The notes under the pieces were generated by a model. That model was not told the origin of the DNA. It was given only the letters and a program-made list of their open reading frames with translations, and did no database searches. The position numbers and the translations under genes are program-made. Shown here in pieces: positions 1 through 12,600 of a stretch of 64,000 nucleotides of DNA (the first letter of the stretch is position 1; each line of letters opens with the position of its first letter). The stretch is from Saccoglossus kowalevskii (lineage: Eukaryota > Hemichordata > Enteropneusta > Harrimaniidae): the NCBI RefSeq assembly GCF_000003605.2, contig NW_003148769.1, positions 490,256 through 554,255 on the forward strand. The letters run 5' to 3'.

Positions 1-2320
1 ACATACTATCGGTGATTTTACGAAAATACGAAAAGACGTGTAATCAGCGGACGATGCTAAGTATGTGTGTTGGTGCGTGTGTGAATGGAGGGAGGGGGGT
101 CTTACTATTTCACAATGTCTACATTCATACCACCAAAGAATAAACAGCGAACAACACTCTGTCTCGGTCAATGTGTCAAGTCTCACGCGTGAATTTATCA
201 TACACTTCACAAATTGTCGTGATTTCTGCTACAATAAAAAAATTAGTCAAGAATGACTGTACATGCATAATATGACAGAACCCCACACCCTCCCCGTGGC
301 TTTCGTTGCGTATGGAAGTTATTTTCACGAGTGATGCGGTGTATCCTGCGGCCGTACTTTCACAAGCGAAGCGAGTGAAAGTACAGCAGAATACACCGCA
401 TCTCGGACGACTATGATACACAATTTATGTTGATGTTAAATGTTCCGCCACATAATTGTGCATTGGCAAACATGCCGTGCAACTGCGGTAGTACTCCACA
501 GACGGGATGACTTTCGTCGACAGCGGCTGTCGCTTAGCTGCACCACAGTCCTTCGTTGATGGACTGTGGCTGCACGCTACACCTTCGTGTGTGATGTTGC
601 TTGCTGGTCGTGGATTGACTGAGTCTTGATTACCGGTTAAAATGTTGCTCTTTTGGCGTTGGTAATTTTTATTTGGAACTGAGTAACGCCGCAACGTCGC
701 CAGCAGAAACCTGGTATCTCGATGGTTGCAGCTGCATAGTAATCGCTGATTTTACTGCTGGTGGATCTTCTGAGAGCCCTTCAAGGTTTATAAAACTCAG
801 TTTCCAGGTGATCAACATACATTAAGTTCTCCCAATCGTAGTATTCCATGTGATGTACACCTGACATGCCAAAAATGTTGTTGAACGATTTGAACTGGAT
901 AAAAATAGCAGACGAAAATGTGTTTACAAAATAAAAATAGTTCGGTAGCCAATGAAAATACCATGTTCATTTGCATATCGACCGTGAAAATACCGAAAAC
1001 ATTATTGCATGGGTGATATGCAAATTAGTTTGGGCCAAAATAAGTGACTGCCTAAAAGTACCATTACTGTTGTTCAAATTTCATGTCACTCGGCAAGTAT
1101 ATTCATGTACCCCAAGGGCAAAATATCGTACTTCTAAACATTGTTTATTCCGAAAAACTGTACTCCTGAAGGGACTACTTTGTTTGCTCTCAGACCTCAT
1201 TTGCATATGGGTTGTGGAAATACCGATTTTGATTTCAGGGACGAATCAAAATAAACTGCAGTACATATGTAATAATGTGAATTATTTTGTTAACTATGAC
1301 AAATGTATAACAGACTTGTCCCATATTTTGTTGGTTCGTAGCATTTATCTGAACATGGATTAAGTGTCCACGGGGAGTGGCTGTATTAACCTCGTGGTGA
1401 TCCAGTGCAAACATGTTGAACCGATATAAAACACGTGCTTACGACCACAGTGTATAGCAGTGTAGTTAGTTGCACTCACATGTAGTAAGGCTAACTCATG
1501 AATGTACACTAACATAGAACGTAGTGACAGGGTGGAATCATTTTACAGTCATATGCAAGAAAGTACGGAATCGATGTCGGAATTATATACTCCAGCTGAC
1601 GTGTAGTGTATCAAATTATTGAGCAATTGGATGCTGGAATTACATGACGTTAGTGACAAAATTTAGGAGAATGTTAACATCTTTCACATCAGTACTCCTC
1701 GATATCGATGGAGGTTTTTCAAGCTGCTTAATGGGATCTATGCCGCGGATTTGTTTTATCTTGTCTTGTTTCAATTGATACATATCAATATGTGTGTTTT
1801 GCTGTGTGGACGTTTCACGTTCTTTATGGCAATTTCAACGTTATTTGTGAATCTCCATGCTGGAACTATCGTACATGTTACAACGACTTTTGATGTGACT
1901 GAAATATACAAATAGATAAGTTGAATTCTCTGTTATTAGTAGGCATTCATAGTAAATTGCATAGCTGAGATACTGCTGTTTAAATTTGATTGTTTTTATT
2001 TGTATTAACGTGAGTAGAGTATGAGTGCCGACATATCTAGTAAATTGAGTATAAGTGCCCACGTGTGGAATGGCTGTATCAGCCTCGTGTAACGCAATGC
2101 AAACATGGTCGCCATGTGTAAAACTTGTGCACTAGACCACGGCGAACATCAGTGTCGCTACACACACATGTTGTAGACTAAACTCAGAATGTAAACTAAT
2201 ATGCACCGGACATACTGAATGGATAGAACCCAGGTGGCGACGGCACGAATTTTTGCATGGGGGGGGGGAGATGAAGGGGGAGATGAAGGCGTGACCTAAC
2301 TAGTGGGTCCGGGCATGTTC
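1..2320. repeat. Family A repeat modules, first block
   Basis: This block contains modules that recur through the first 27 kb: a block ending in AATGTCTACATTCAT with AAACAGC; the block GTGTCCACG...TATAAAACACGTGC (about 1370-1470); a block around GTCGGAATTATAT; and a TTGAATTCTCTGTTATTAGTAGGCATTCATAG block (about 1918-1960). That last block returns nearly unchanged at about 12715-12750. No reading frame here looks like a protein. Confidence 0.65.
333..402. repeat. Long near-perfect hairpin
   Basis: Arms 333-363 and 375-402 (GATGCGGTGTATCCTGC... against the complement of ...GCAGAATACACCGCATC) pair over about 28 bp around an 11-base loop AAGCGAAGCGA. A second small palindrome CGACAG-CGG-CTGTCG and a CCACAGTCC/GGACTGTGG stem lie within the next 230 bp. 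Confidence 0.6.
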
Positions 2321-2548
2321 CTCCTTAAACAATTTGAAATCTAGATCATCTGAAACGCTATTTCCTGCATTTTGAGGGGCAAATTTTGCTGGCACAAAAG
2401 GTTTAAGCTTGATTTTAGAGGGACAACGCCCCAACATTTTTTTCGAGTCTACCGCTGACACACATACTCGACTAAGTCACATGAGTCCAAATATTGATTG
2501 TTTCATGATATTCGGGCAGTTGTAAACTACCTGAAGTATGATTATCTA

Positions 2549-3430
2549 AGTGGTAACTGGTTGTATCAACCTCCGGGTGATCCTGTACAAACATGTATTA
2601 AAACACGTGCACACCACCGCTATCTTATCTACGTCGTATATCAATTAGACAGACAGGAAGTTTATGACGTAGTGACATATTGCTAAAGTTAAATTCATGT
2701 ACTTTAAGCGAGGTTTCAACTTTACCCGCCAAATCATTTATCTAGGGATTTCAATTAAAATGATTCCCCAATACATAAGCTATACATTCATGTCACCATT
2801 GGAAAAAAAATGTCGGTGATTTTCTATTCAAGATATGAAATGCGCATGTGATCCGTAGACGATGCCATGTATGTGTGTGTGTCCATATTGGTGAGGTCCT
2901 TATTCATTCGCAATGTCTACATTCATAATAGCAAAGTATTTATAAACAGAGAAACACACTTCTGTTTTATCATACACTTAATAATAAAAACTTACATGAT
3001 GTTATACATTTACATAGTGTGCTTATAAACTGTTTTCCAAAGGCATGACGTATAATGTATCGTATATTTTGCTGGTTCTAAGCATTTATCTACTAAACGG
3101 GGTCGAGTGTCGACATGGGGAGTGACTGTATGAACTTCGTGGTGATCCAGTGCAAACATGTTGAACCGGTATAAAACACGTGCTCACGACCACAGTGTAC
3201 AGCGGTGTAGTTAGTTGCACGCACGTGTACCGGACTAACTGACCAGATGGGATCATTTTACTATTACGTGCACGGAAGTACAAAATCGATGTCGGAATTA
3301 TATACATCTGCTGAAGTGTATTTCTGTGCAATTTGTTGAGCAATTGAATGCAGTACAGTTAAAATTACATGACGGTTTGTGACAAAGTTTAGAAGAGTGT
3401 TAACATCAGTACTCCTGAATATAGGAGGAC
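2549..3430. repeat. Family A module, paralogous to 13733-14580
   Basis: It starts TGGTAACTGGTTGTATCAACC and shares a long collinear alignment with 13733-14580 (offset about 11.2 kb). Shared landmarks are GAAGTTTATGACGTAGTG, GATTTTCTATTCAAGATAT, AATGTCTACATTCATAATA and TATAAAACACGTGCTCACGA. It is non-coding. Confidence 0.75.
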
Positions 3431-3639
3431 ATTTTTTCAAGCCGCATAATGTGATCCAGACCGCGGATTTGTTTGATACATAATTTTATACGAAATTTAT
3501 TACAATTTCAATATGTCAATTTCAAACGTTGTTTGCAACGTCAGTTACAGCGACCTGGATAAATCTAATTCTTAGTTTTTGGTAGGCATTCGTACTGAAT
3601 TACATATCTGAGTTGCTATTTAAATTGAGGTGACAGGTC

Positions 3640-4240
3640 AATACGACTCTGGTTTATCAATAACTTGCAAGGTAGGATCGCGAACATCCTTATCGACGTG
3701 TAGACTTGCACACAGTCTCTTGTTTGTTTGTTGGTTATGCTTTTTTCCAATAGAATATTATTTGAGTGTATAAATAACTAAAGCAGAATCACCACAGAAG
3801 CTTAATAGACAGTGAAACAAACAAAATATTCGTGACCTTTGTAGCGACCTTTTGCCACGCCAGTGACGATCATGACTGGCATCCGCCCCCAATCAGTTTC
3901 AAAATTTGAGTAAGATTTTCAGAAATATACGTTTGTCTCGATATTTATTAGAAAATGCGCCAAAACTGAAGTTACACACGCTTAAAATTCAAAATATTTT
4001 TTGAGATATTGTTTGCGATGGTATTTACCAGCTAGAAGTCGAGACTGTGATATGTAAATCACGCCAATTTGTGACGTCATTGAATTAATATCAAGAGAAA
4101 CCTTGCACGGGTCACATGTCTCTTGTTTAATTTCCAGTATACCACATCAACAGATGTACGCAACTAAGTATTTTATCGGTAGGTTTCAAGGTGCAAAATT
4201 CAAGAGACAGTTACACCCAATTACTACGTTCCTACCATTG
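3640..4240. repeat. Family B repeat copy (GATCGCGAA...TTATCGAC element)
   Basis: Landmarks are GGTCAATACGACTCTGG, AGGATCGCGAA, GTAGACTTGCACACAGTCTC and a CAATCAGTTTCAAAATT end. Other copies lie at about 9400-9770, 10790-11150 and 22600-22870, and an inverted one at 19430-19640. Confidence 0.65.
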
Positions 4241-4469
4241 AATTAAAAAATGCTATGCTTACCGAAGCTAAAAAGCTTCAATCATTATATATATAACTTA
4301 TTTGCTATATAAAATAGAAAAAAAAAACACTGTTGGTAGCGGAGTGCCACAATTCCCTACACGTAATAAGTTAATTAGCTAATTCGCATAAGTCTGAAAT
4401 TTACCATGAGGATGACAAGATTTCCATTATATAATCAGCATTACGAATAAGGTGGTCTATAAAAACAGA

Positions 4470-5960
4470 TTATGTTACAAGCGCAAGTCCAAGATTCGTT
4501 CAACCCTTGCTGCTCTAAAGTTCAGTGCTTATTACTTAACACTAACTTCATATTACAGTGTACATTTGTCACGTCATTGTCACGTGTTTACCGGGAAGAC
4601 ACAGCTGTTTCTAGTCGCTGCAAAAAGCTTCTTCTTACACAAAAATACAACAAATCCACAACGATTTTCCAAACATTCTGTATGAACGCTGTTTTAAACG
4701 TCTCATGATACTTGTCTACTAAATGAAGTATTAATGTCCTCATGGCGAATAGCTGTATCCACCTCGTATTGCAAACATGTTGAATAGGTATAAAAACACG
4801 TGAACAACACCGCGACTACACCATAGTATTACAAATAGTTTATTTAAACACTGAAAAAATGACAGTTATAAAATAAAGACGCTGTTTTCAATGTTTCCTA
4901 AAGCAGTTTGGCCTGGCTGCTGCACATGAGACTTATCTACGTCGAACAACACTCTGGCAGACAGGAAGTTTATGAGCTAGTGACATATTGTAAATAAAAA
5001 GTGATATACTTCAAGCGTTTAAAATGATTACCCAACATAAGGAATACATTCATGTCACCACTAGAAAATACTACTCAAGATGAAATGTGCATGTGACCAG
5101 TGAACGATGTAAGTGTGTGTGTATCTGTGGGTAGTGCTAAGGTATAAACACCAAAACACACTTCTGTCTTAGTCAATGTGCCAAATCTCATGCATCGATT
5201 AATGATACACTTCACGTTTTTTTTTTCAATTTGCTGTGTCTTAAATTCTGACTTAATAACAAATAGAATGAAGTTATACTATACATGCATATTGTGAATT
5301 AATTTGCCTTTCTCAACTGTTTCTGCAAAACTTGACTATGACAAATAACAAATGCATATTTTGTTGGTTCGTTGCATCTCTATACTGAACCGAGTCTGAA
5401 TGTCCACGCGGGGAGTGGCTGTACAAACTTCGTGATGATCCAGTGCAAACATGTTGAACCTGTATAAAACAAGTGCTCACGACCACAATCTATAACAGTG
5501 TAGTTAGTTATACTGATGTGTAGTAACTCGTTAACATGCATCGGAAGTACTACGTTAAAACGTTTTACTATTATGTGCAAGAAAGTAAAGAATCAATTAT
5601 TTATTGCTGCTGGTGTGTATTGCTGCGCAAATTTGTTGCAATTTAATGATGTACACTTCGAATTACATGACAAAGTTTAGAAGAATGTTAACATCATTCA
5701 CAACAGTGTTCCCGGATATCAGTGGACGTTTTTCAAGCTGCACAGTGTTATCCACAATGCGGATCTATTTATTTATGAAATTCATTTACATTTCCATGTG
5801 TGTTTTGCTCAATTTCAATGTTATTTGTGGATCTCCATGTAGGAAATACCGTTCATGCTATAGCGACTTTTGATGTGACTGAAATAAAAGAATAGATGAA
5901 TTGGATTTTTGTTATTAGTAGGTATTGTTAGTAAATCGCATAGTTATTTAAATTTGATTG
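4470..5960. repeat. Segment duplicated at 16215-17910, with an H2A-like remnant at its left end
   Basis: The collinear similarity covers the H2A-like start, AAGACACAGCTGTTT, GTATAAAAACACGTGAACAA, TTTGGCCTGGCTGCTGC, GTGACATATTG, and the ATACTGATGTGTAGT block. Offset is about 11.9 kb. Small indels separate the copies. Confidence 0.75.
4481..4535 (+). pseudogene. Histone H2A-like fragment (N-terminal part)
   Basis: The frame reads KSKIRSTLAALKFSA, comparable to the H2A region KSRSSRAGLQFPV that leads into the first helix. The homology stops after about 15 residues. The same block opens the paralog at 16.22 kb. Support comes mainly from the better preserved copies at 6.6 and 16.3 kb. Confidence 0.5.
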
Positions 5961-6577
5961 TTTTAATTTGTAATAAATGTTGTGGTATTGCACGGTGTAT
6001 CTGCATCTGTATAGGGAAATACAAATTCCAATATATAGAACTCTTATGTTATTTCTGTGCATTCTCGCACTAACTTCATATCACGACGTACATTTAACAC
6101 GTGTTTATCGCGCGTGTTCCCTTGTTTCCGTTACCGGTCTCCAATGATTGTAGAAAGCTATTTCATTTTCAGAATTGTATATGAACCAAACGTGAGCGAA
6201 AACAGCAACTACCAAAAATGTGACTCCTAATTTGCACATTATTATCATGGAAGTAGCGGAAACCTAAAATGCTATGATTGTTGAAGATAGAATAAACACT
6301 CATGGCAGTAAAATGACCAGTACAAACTTTGGTATCGAAGATAATTATAATAATTTGCTTTAAATATGTTGTGATTTCAAAAATCAAGTTTTCTTGAAAC
6401 ATTATGCTATCACTTTTTTGCTATTTAAGCTCGAAAAACCTTGTTGGCTGCAGAGTAAAGTCTTAACCAGCAACAATATCTATATAGAAACATATGCAAT
6501 TAAGTGTTATGGAATTTTATATTTATATAATCTCCATACTGACTACTACTATGTTCCCCTACTTCAAAAGATTACGT
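5961..6577. repeat. Diverged repeat-derived DNA between family A blocks
   Basis: AT-rich and stop-dense. Short stretches (TGTGGTATTGCACGGTGTATCTGCATC, seen also near 10.25 and 17.9 kb) tie it to the surrounding modules. No gene seen. Confidence 0.4.
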
Positions 6578-6830
6578 TGCAAAGACCAAAGACCAAAGTC
6601 AAAGACATGATCGTCTTCATGCTGGTCTACAATTCACAGTAGGCCGAGTAGACAGATTCTTACTCAATATCAACTATGCCGAGCATGTTGTCGCCGGCGC
6701 CCAGTACACTGACCTAATTGAGTACTTCCATGTAATTTGCAATTGGCTTTCCAAAACGATGAATAATTGAACAAGCTCATGTCGAGAGTCTCCATCGCCC
6801 AGGGTGATGTATTTCAGTGAAGTTGACAGT
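6578..6830 (+). pseudogene. Histone H2A pseudogene, longest N-terminal copy
   Basis: One open stretch reads HAGLQFTVGRVDRFLLNINY and then AEHVVAGAQYTDLIEY, following the H2A order AGLQFPVGRxHRxLRKGNYAERVGAGAPVYLxxxxEYL. The region after EY is deleted. Out of frame, a later part reads CNLQLAFQNDE and then LNKLMSRVSIAQGDV, matching the H2A C-terminal half. It is therefore a frameshifted, internally deleted H2A. RKG is replaced by LNI, a change shared with the copies at 11.67 and 16.29 kb. That points to amplification after decay. No H2A 3' stem-loop was seen. Confidence 0.75.
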
Positions 6831-8310
6831 GACATTGATTGACATTGTTATGTGATGCCAGAGTATGTGTGCGTGTGACTATTTGCAGGAGAGTGATTTA
6901 ATATTTCGAATTATCTACATTCAAAATACTAGATTATTTATAAACAGCAACACAGAGTTCTGGGCTGAGGCAACATATTTATATTCCATAATACCCATTA
7001 AAGTAAACACAATCACACCATATTTTGATGTCAACAATCATCATCTTAGAACCAGGTCTGCAAAGCAGCTATCCCAAATTTCTCAGTACACACAAAAAAA
7101 TTAACCTCCAGGTTCTCGAGTGTAGCATGTTGAACAGGTATACAACACGTACACGCCACCGCGAAGGTCATTAGTACACCAGCACACATGATATTGCAAA
7201 TAGTTATTTTCACAGAAATAAAAACAAAAAAACAACAACATTTCCCGTCTGGACGCTAAACGTCTCTTAAAAGTTTGGTCATGCTGTGAGAAATAAGCTT
7301 TACTAGGTATAATCTGGATTTTGTATATTGTGTGGAGCTCCAACATCTGGGAGCATTATTCTGTTTGCCAGTCCCTAAAGTAGAACAAGACAGTGTATAA
7401 TATAAGTTTACTCAATACAGTATCAGTACAGAAGCAATGGCCTGTTTTCTCACCTGCATATTTAGTTGGCTCATAATATTCCCGTCTACTAAAGAAAGTA
7501 TTATTGTCCACATGAGGAGTGGCTGAATCGACCTCTTTCTTATTCAGTGAATACATGTGTAAGTATGAAAATACGTGCATATCACCGAAGTTGGCTACAG
7601 ACATAGTATTTCAAATAGTTTACTTACATATAAAAAATAATGATAATTTTTCATTATAATTATCATTAGACGCTGTTTCCAAAGTATCTGATGCCAGTTT
7701 GGCTAGGCTGCTGCACTGAACTCCAGAGATATGGATGAAGCTAAAAATAACATCAACCTTTTTGACCTTAGACGAGTAAATAAAACTACCTCTGGACTTT
7801 GTTCTGCTATAAGTTAGCATCCTTTTAATCACGCCATAACCTCAATGTTGTCTACCTCTGTACATCAGTCAGACAGACAGGAATATTATAACATAGGGAC
7901 ATATTGCTAAATTTAAATTCATGTATTGTTTATTCAATCGATGTCTCAAATCTACCCACCAACTCATTTCGCTGGGGATTTCAATTAAAACGACCCCCTA
8001 ACATAAGCTGTATTTGGTGAAGGCAATCTGTGAATTGTCGTAACGTCGGTAGAAATAAAATCTTGAAGATCAAGTTCTGGTTGAGCTACTATTCCTTATT
8101 AACCACTACACTAATCACTTAGTGTACTCCCATACTTCAATAAAGACTTCTAACGTTGTAGTTGGACAAACTCTACTCAGTATATTATATTATGTTTAAC
8201 CCCTTTCCTCACCATCAAACAACTTAAACTCTTAAGTTTTTACACCGTATTTTCATGCCAGAGTAAACAGGTTGATAAAATAATGAAACAAATAGAAATG
8301 GTCTCCAAAT
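6831..8310. repeat. Family A modules, diverged
   Basis: The order is an AAACAGCAACACAG block, GGTATACAACACGTACACGCCACCGCG (about 7136), a GTCCACATGAGGAGTGGCTGAATCGACC block (about 7507), and a GACAGACAGGAATATTATAACATAGGGACATATTGC block (about 7870). Frames of 60-80 codons here are chance openings. Confidence 0.5.
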
Positions 8311-9775
8311 ACCCACACAAAAATAGTCTGTCCCGTGATCAGATATGCAATTTATTATGTCATAACCTCTATCCTACCTGCCTCGTATGTCAATTAGACA
8401 GACAGGAGGTTTATGACGTAGCGACATATTGGTAGATTTAAATTGAGGTTTCTACCCGCAAACTCATTTAGCTGGGATTTCAATTAAAATGATTCCTCAG
8501 CATAAGCAATACATTCATGACACCATTTGAAAATATTAAAATTCATTCGATTTTGGAAAATGTATCAGTGATTTTTTTTATTATTATGAAATGAACATGT
8601 AATCAGTGGACGATGCTACGTACGTTTTTGTGTTGGTCGGTTAATCTTAATCTTTCACAATATCTACATTAAAATCACCAAAGTATTTTCATGAAACAAA
8701 CTTCTCATGTGGCACTGTATCATACATTTCTGATTTATCAATTTAATTTCAGAAATAAAAACTTAAGTATTAAATTCTATAGCTGAGTTGCTATTTAAAC
8801 ATGATATTTTTATTTGTTTTATCAAATTATATGATTTTGCGGTATGGCACAGGTATCTGCATCCCAACATATAAAAATAAAATGCGAATTCCAAATATAC
8901 TTCTTGGTATTTTCAAGATGATGGGATTTTTTTTTCACTGAGAGAGTTTCAAATTTTTAACCATTTTATCGTTTTATTTAAATCTTTTTTTTAACCATTT
9001 TATTCACTCTGACAGTGCGAGGTTAAATCGACCTCCGCGACGGATCGGTTGATACTAGTCACCGTCGATTACTGCCTTCTTTGTTGTACATAGTAGTAAA
9101 TAAACCAGAGAGTCCAAAACTAGACTTAGAGCGTATTTTCACGTCGATTGAAACGTTTTTTCAATCTGTTTGCCACCAGTTCCCTCCTTTCATCACAAAA
9201 TAGTTCAAAAATAGCCAAATTGTTTCAGTGACAACTTGAAAATTGCCTCAAATTCTATCTGTTGGTTCAAAATTTGGGTTCATTTCCAGAAATTTTGAAG
9301 AATATAAGGAAAGTGCAGACAAAGTTGGGCAAGAAAGTCTAGTGGTGAAAAACCGAAACTCGTAGCATTTCATTTCATGATTGTATTCAGTTGACATGGC
9401 CAGTAAGGTGATTGGTCAATACGACTCTTGTTTAGAATAGATAGGATCGCGAAACCCTTATCGACACCCATATCGTAGTTTGTATGAGCCCTCACCTGCA
9501 CGTGTAGACTTGCACACAGTCTCTTGTTTGTTGGTTGGTGGTGTTTTTTCAATAAAATATTTTTTAAGTTTATAAATAACTAAAGCACAAAAGGGTAGAC
9601 AGCAAAATAAAGATGAGATGTGTGCCCCTTGTAGCGACCTCTTGCCACCCCAATCAGTTTCAAGATTTTCAGAAATATACATTTGTCTCGATATTTTATT
9701 ATAAACTGCACCAAAACTGAAATTTCGCACGCTTACATTTCAAAATATTGTTTGAGATATAGATAATAGAAATAC
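8310..9775. repeat. Tandem segmental duplication, copy 1
   Basis: It begins CACAAAAATAGTCTGTCCCG and includes ATGATTTTGCGGTATGGCAC, GACAGTGCGAGGTTAAATCG, CCTCCGCGACGGATCGG, AAAATAGCCAAATTGTTTCA and a family B end (GGATCGCGAAACCCTTATCG). It aligns collinearly to 9776-11150. Confidence 0.85.
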
Positions 9776-11150
9776 CCTCACAAAAATAGTCTGTCCCGTG
9801 ATCAGATAAGCAATTTATCATGTCATAACTGTGTCGTATATCAATTAGACAGACAAGAAGTATATGACGTAGTGACATATTTAGCTAGGAATTTCAATTA
9901 AAATGATTCCTCAGCATAAGCAATACATTCATGTCACCAAGGGAAAATATTGAAATTCATTCGTTTTTGGAAAATTTATCAGTGATTTTCTACTCAAGAT
10001 ATGAAATGAGCATGTGATCAGTGGACGATGCTAAGTACGTTTGTGTGTTGGTCAGTTAATCTTAATCTTTCACAATATCTACATTAACAGTTTTTTCATG
10101 AAACAAACTGCTCATGTGGCACTGTATCACACATTTCTGATTTATCAATTTAATTTCAGAAATAAAAACTTAAGTAGTAAATTCCATAGCTGAGTTGCTA
10201 TTTAAACATGATATTTTTATTTGTTTTATTAAATTATATGATTTTGCGGTATGGCACAGGGTATCTGCATCCAGCATATACAAACAATGTGAATTCCAAA
10301 TATACTTCTTGGTATTTTCAAGATGATTGGATTTTTTTCACTGAGAGTTTCAAATTTTTAACCATTTTATCGCTTTTTTAAATCATTTTTTTAACCATTT
10401 TATTCACTCTGACAGTGCGAGGTTAAATCGACCTCCGCGACGGATCGGTTGATACGAGTCACCGTCGATTACTGCCTTTGTTGTACATATTAGTAAATAA
10501 ACCAGAAAGTCCAAAACTAGACTTAGAACGTATTTTCACGTCGATTGAAACGTTTTTTTTCAATCTGTTTGCCACCAGTTCCCTCCTTTCATCACAAAAT
10601 AGTTCAAAAATAGCCAAATTGTTTCAGTGACAACTTGAAAATTGCCTCAAATTCTATCTGTTGGTTCAAAATTTGGGTTCATTTCCAGAAATTTTGAAGA
10701 ATATAAGGAAAGTGCAGACAAAGTTGGGCAAGAAAGTCTAGTGGTGAAAACACCAAAACTCGTAGCATTTAATTTAATTTTATGATTGTATTCAGTTGAC
10801 ATGGCCAGTAAGGTGATTGGTCAATACGACTCTGGTTTAGGATAGATAGGATCGCGAAACCCTTATCGACACCACATCATAGTTTGTATGAGGCTTCACC
10901 TGCACGTGCAGACTTGCATACAGTCTCTTTCTTGTTTTTGTTCAATACAATTTTATTTGAGTGTATAAATGTCAAAAGCAGGATCACCATAAAAGTCTGA
11001 GCAGCCCGTGAAACAAACAAGGGATTTGTTACCCTTGCAGTTCACTCTTGCCACACAAGTGACGATTGTTACCAGAATGGAGTTCGGTGCGTGTAGTTCA
11101 ATAACATTCCTCCAATCAGTGTAAAGATTGGAGTAAGATTTTTGTATCAT
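9776..11150. repeat. Tandem segmental duplication, copy 2
   Basis: Nearly base-for-base similar to copy 1 over the core (for example ATTTCCAGAAATTTTGAAGA and AAAGTTGGGCAAGAAAGTCT). The offset falls from about 1462 at the left to about 1408 at the right because of indels. The two copies lie head to tail. Confidence 0.85.
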
Positions 11151-12600
11151 TGTTCATCAGAAATCGCGTCAAAATAAAAAGAATTTTTGGGGTATACTTT
11201 ATAATGGCACTGCTGTAGCTTATTAGGTTGAAAATCCAAGTGACAATTACAGACCAGGCTAAATGACATACATTCAGGATAGTTAGCCATTGGCATGTAC
11301 ATTACAGAACAAAGCAGCTTGCAAAAGTTTGATAAATCGAATACACCCAATTCCTAACTTGTTACCATGAAAGTAACGGTAATTATAAAATTCTTACCAA
11401 ATTACTGGCATTATGATCAATAAAAAACGAAGATTATGTTATTTGCTATCACTTACTTGTTTTTTAGAATAGAAAAACACTGTTGGTAGCAATTCCCTAC
11501 ACGCAATAAGTTAATTAGCTAATTTGCATAAGTCTGAAATTAACCACTGAGGATGACAAGATTTCCATTATACAATCAGTATTACGAATAAGACGTCCCT
11601 ATAACAAAATATAATGTTACAAGGGCAAATCCAAGGTTCGTTCAATCCATGCTGCTCTACATTTCACTCAATATAAACTACAACGAGCGTGTTGGCGTCG
11701 GTACTCCATTTGAATTCCTAAGGATTTAATACGATAACATCACACCATAGAAAACAGGTTGCCAGAATAATGGAAAGGTATCAAAATACACATGCACAAA
11801 CTTGTCTTCTCATGATCGTAATTTGCCCAGACTATAACCTCTCTCTTATCTACATTATACATCAGTCAGGCAGGCAGAAAATGTATTGATTTACTTCAAC
11901 CGAGGTTTCAGCTCACCCGCAAGCTGATTTGCCTAGGCATTTCAATTATAATGATTCCCCAAAATAAGCAATACATTCACGTCGCCATTGAAAACTATTC
12001 AAATAAATTATTGTTTGGGACATTTATCAGTAATTTTCTACTCAAGATATGGAATGCGCATTTCATCCGTAAAGGGACGGGGGGGGGGGTAATCATTTGC
12101 AATGCCTATATTCATAGTACAACAATAATTATCAACAGGAAAGAAACACTTCCATCTCATCATACACTTAATAATAAAAACTGAAATGCATTTATAAATA
12201 TATATAAGGATGACAAATAACAAATGCATAATAAAGTGGTCGCATATTTTGTTGGTTCAAAGCGTTTATCTACTGAACGGGTTCTGAGTGTCCACGTTGG
12301 GAGTGGCTATATCAACCTCGTAATGATCCAGTACAAACATGTTGAACCGGTATAAAACGTGTGCCCAGAACCACATTGTACAATGTTGTAGTTAGTTACA
12401 TGCACTTGTAGTAAGACTAATTAATGAATGTACGCTAACAATCATCGGATCTACTGACAGGCTGGAATCGTTTTACTTGTGTGCAAGGAAGTACAGAATC
12501 AATGTCGGAGTTATATATTTCTGCTGACGTATTGCAGTGCCATTTGACAAAACTGTTTATGACAACGTTTAGGAAAATATAGGATAGTATCATTCACAAC
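11150..12600. repeat. Family A segment, partly paralogous to 21238-22050
   Basis: From about 11720 the alignment to 21238 onward is continuous (CTTCTCATGATCGTAATTTG, CAGCTCACCCGCAAGCTGA, AATAAATTATTGTTTGG, TACTCAAGATATGGAATGCG); offset about 9.5 kb. The left part carries an H2A remnant at 11630-11705. Confidence 0.7.
11630..11705 (+). pseudogene. Histone H2A pseudogene fragment
   Basis: GKSKVRSIHAALHFT is followed, after an internal deletion and frame change, by LNINYNERVGVGTP, the counterpart of RKGNYAERVGAGAP in H2A. It shares the LNINY change with the copies at 6.66 and 16.29 kb. Confidence 0.65.
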
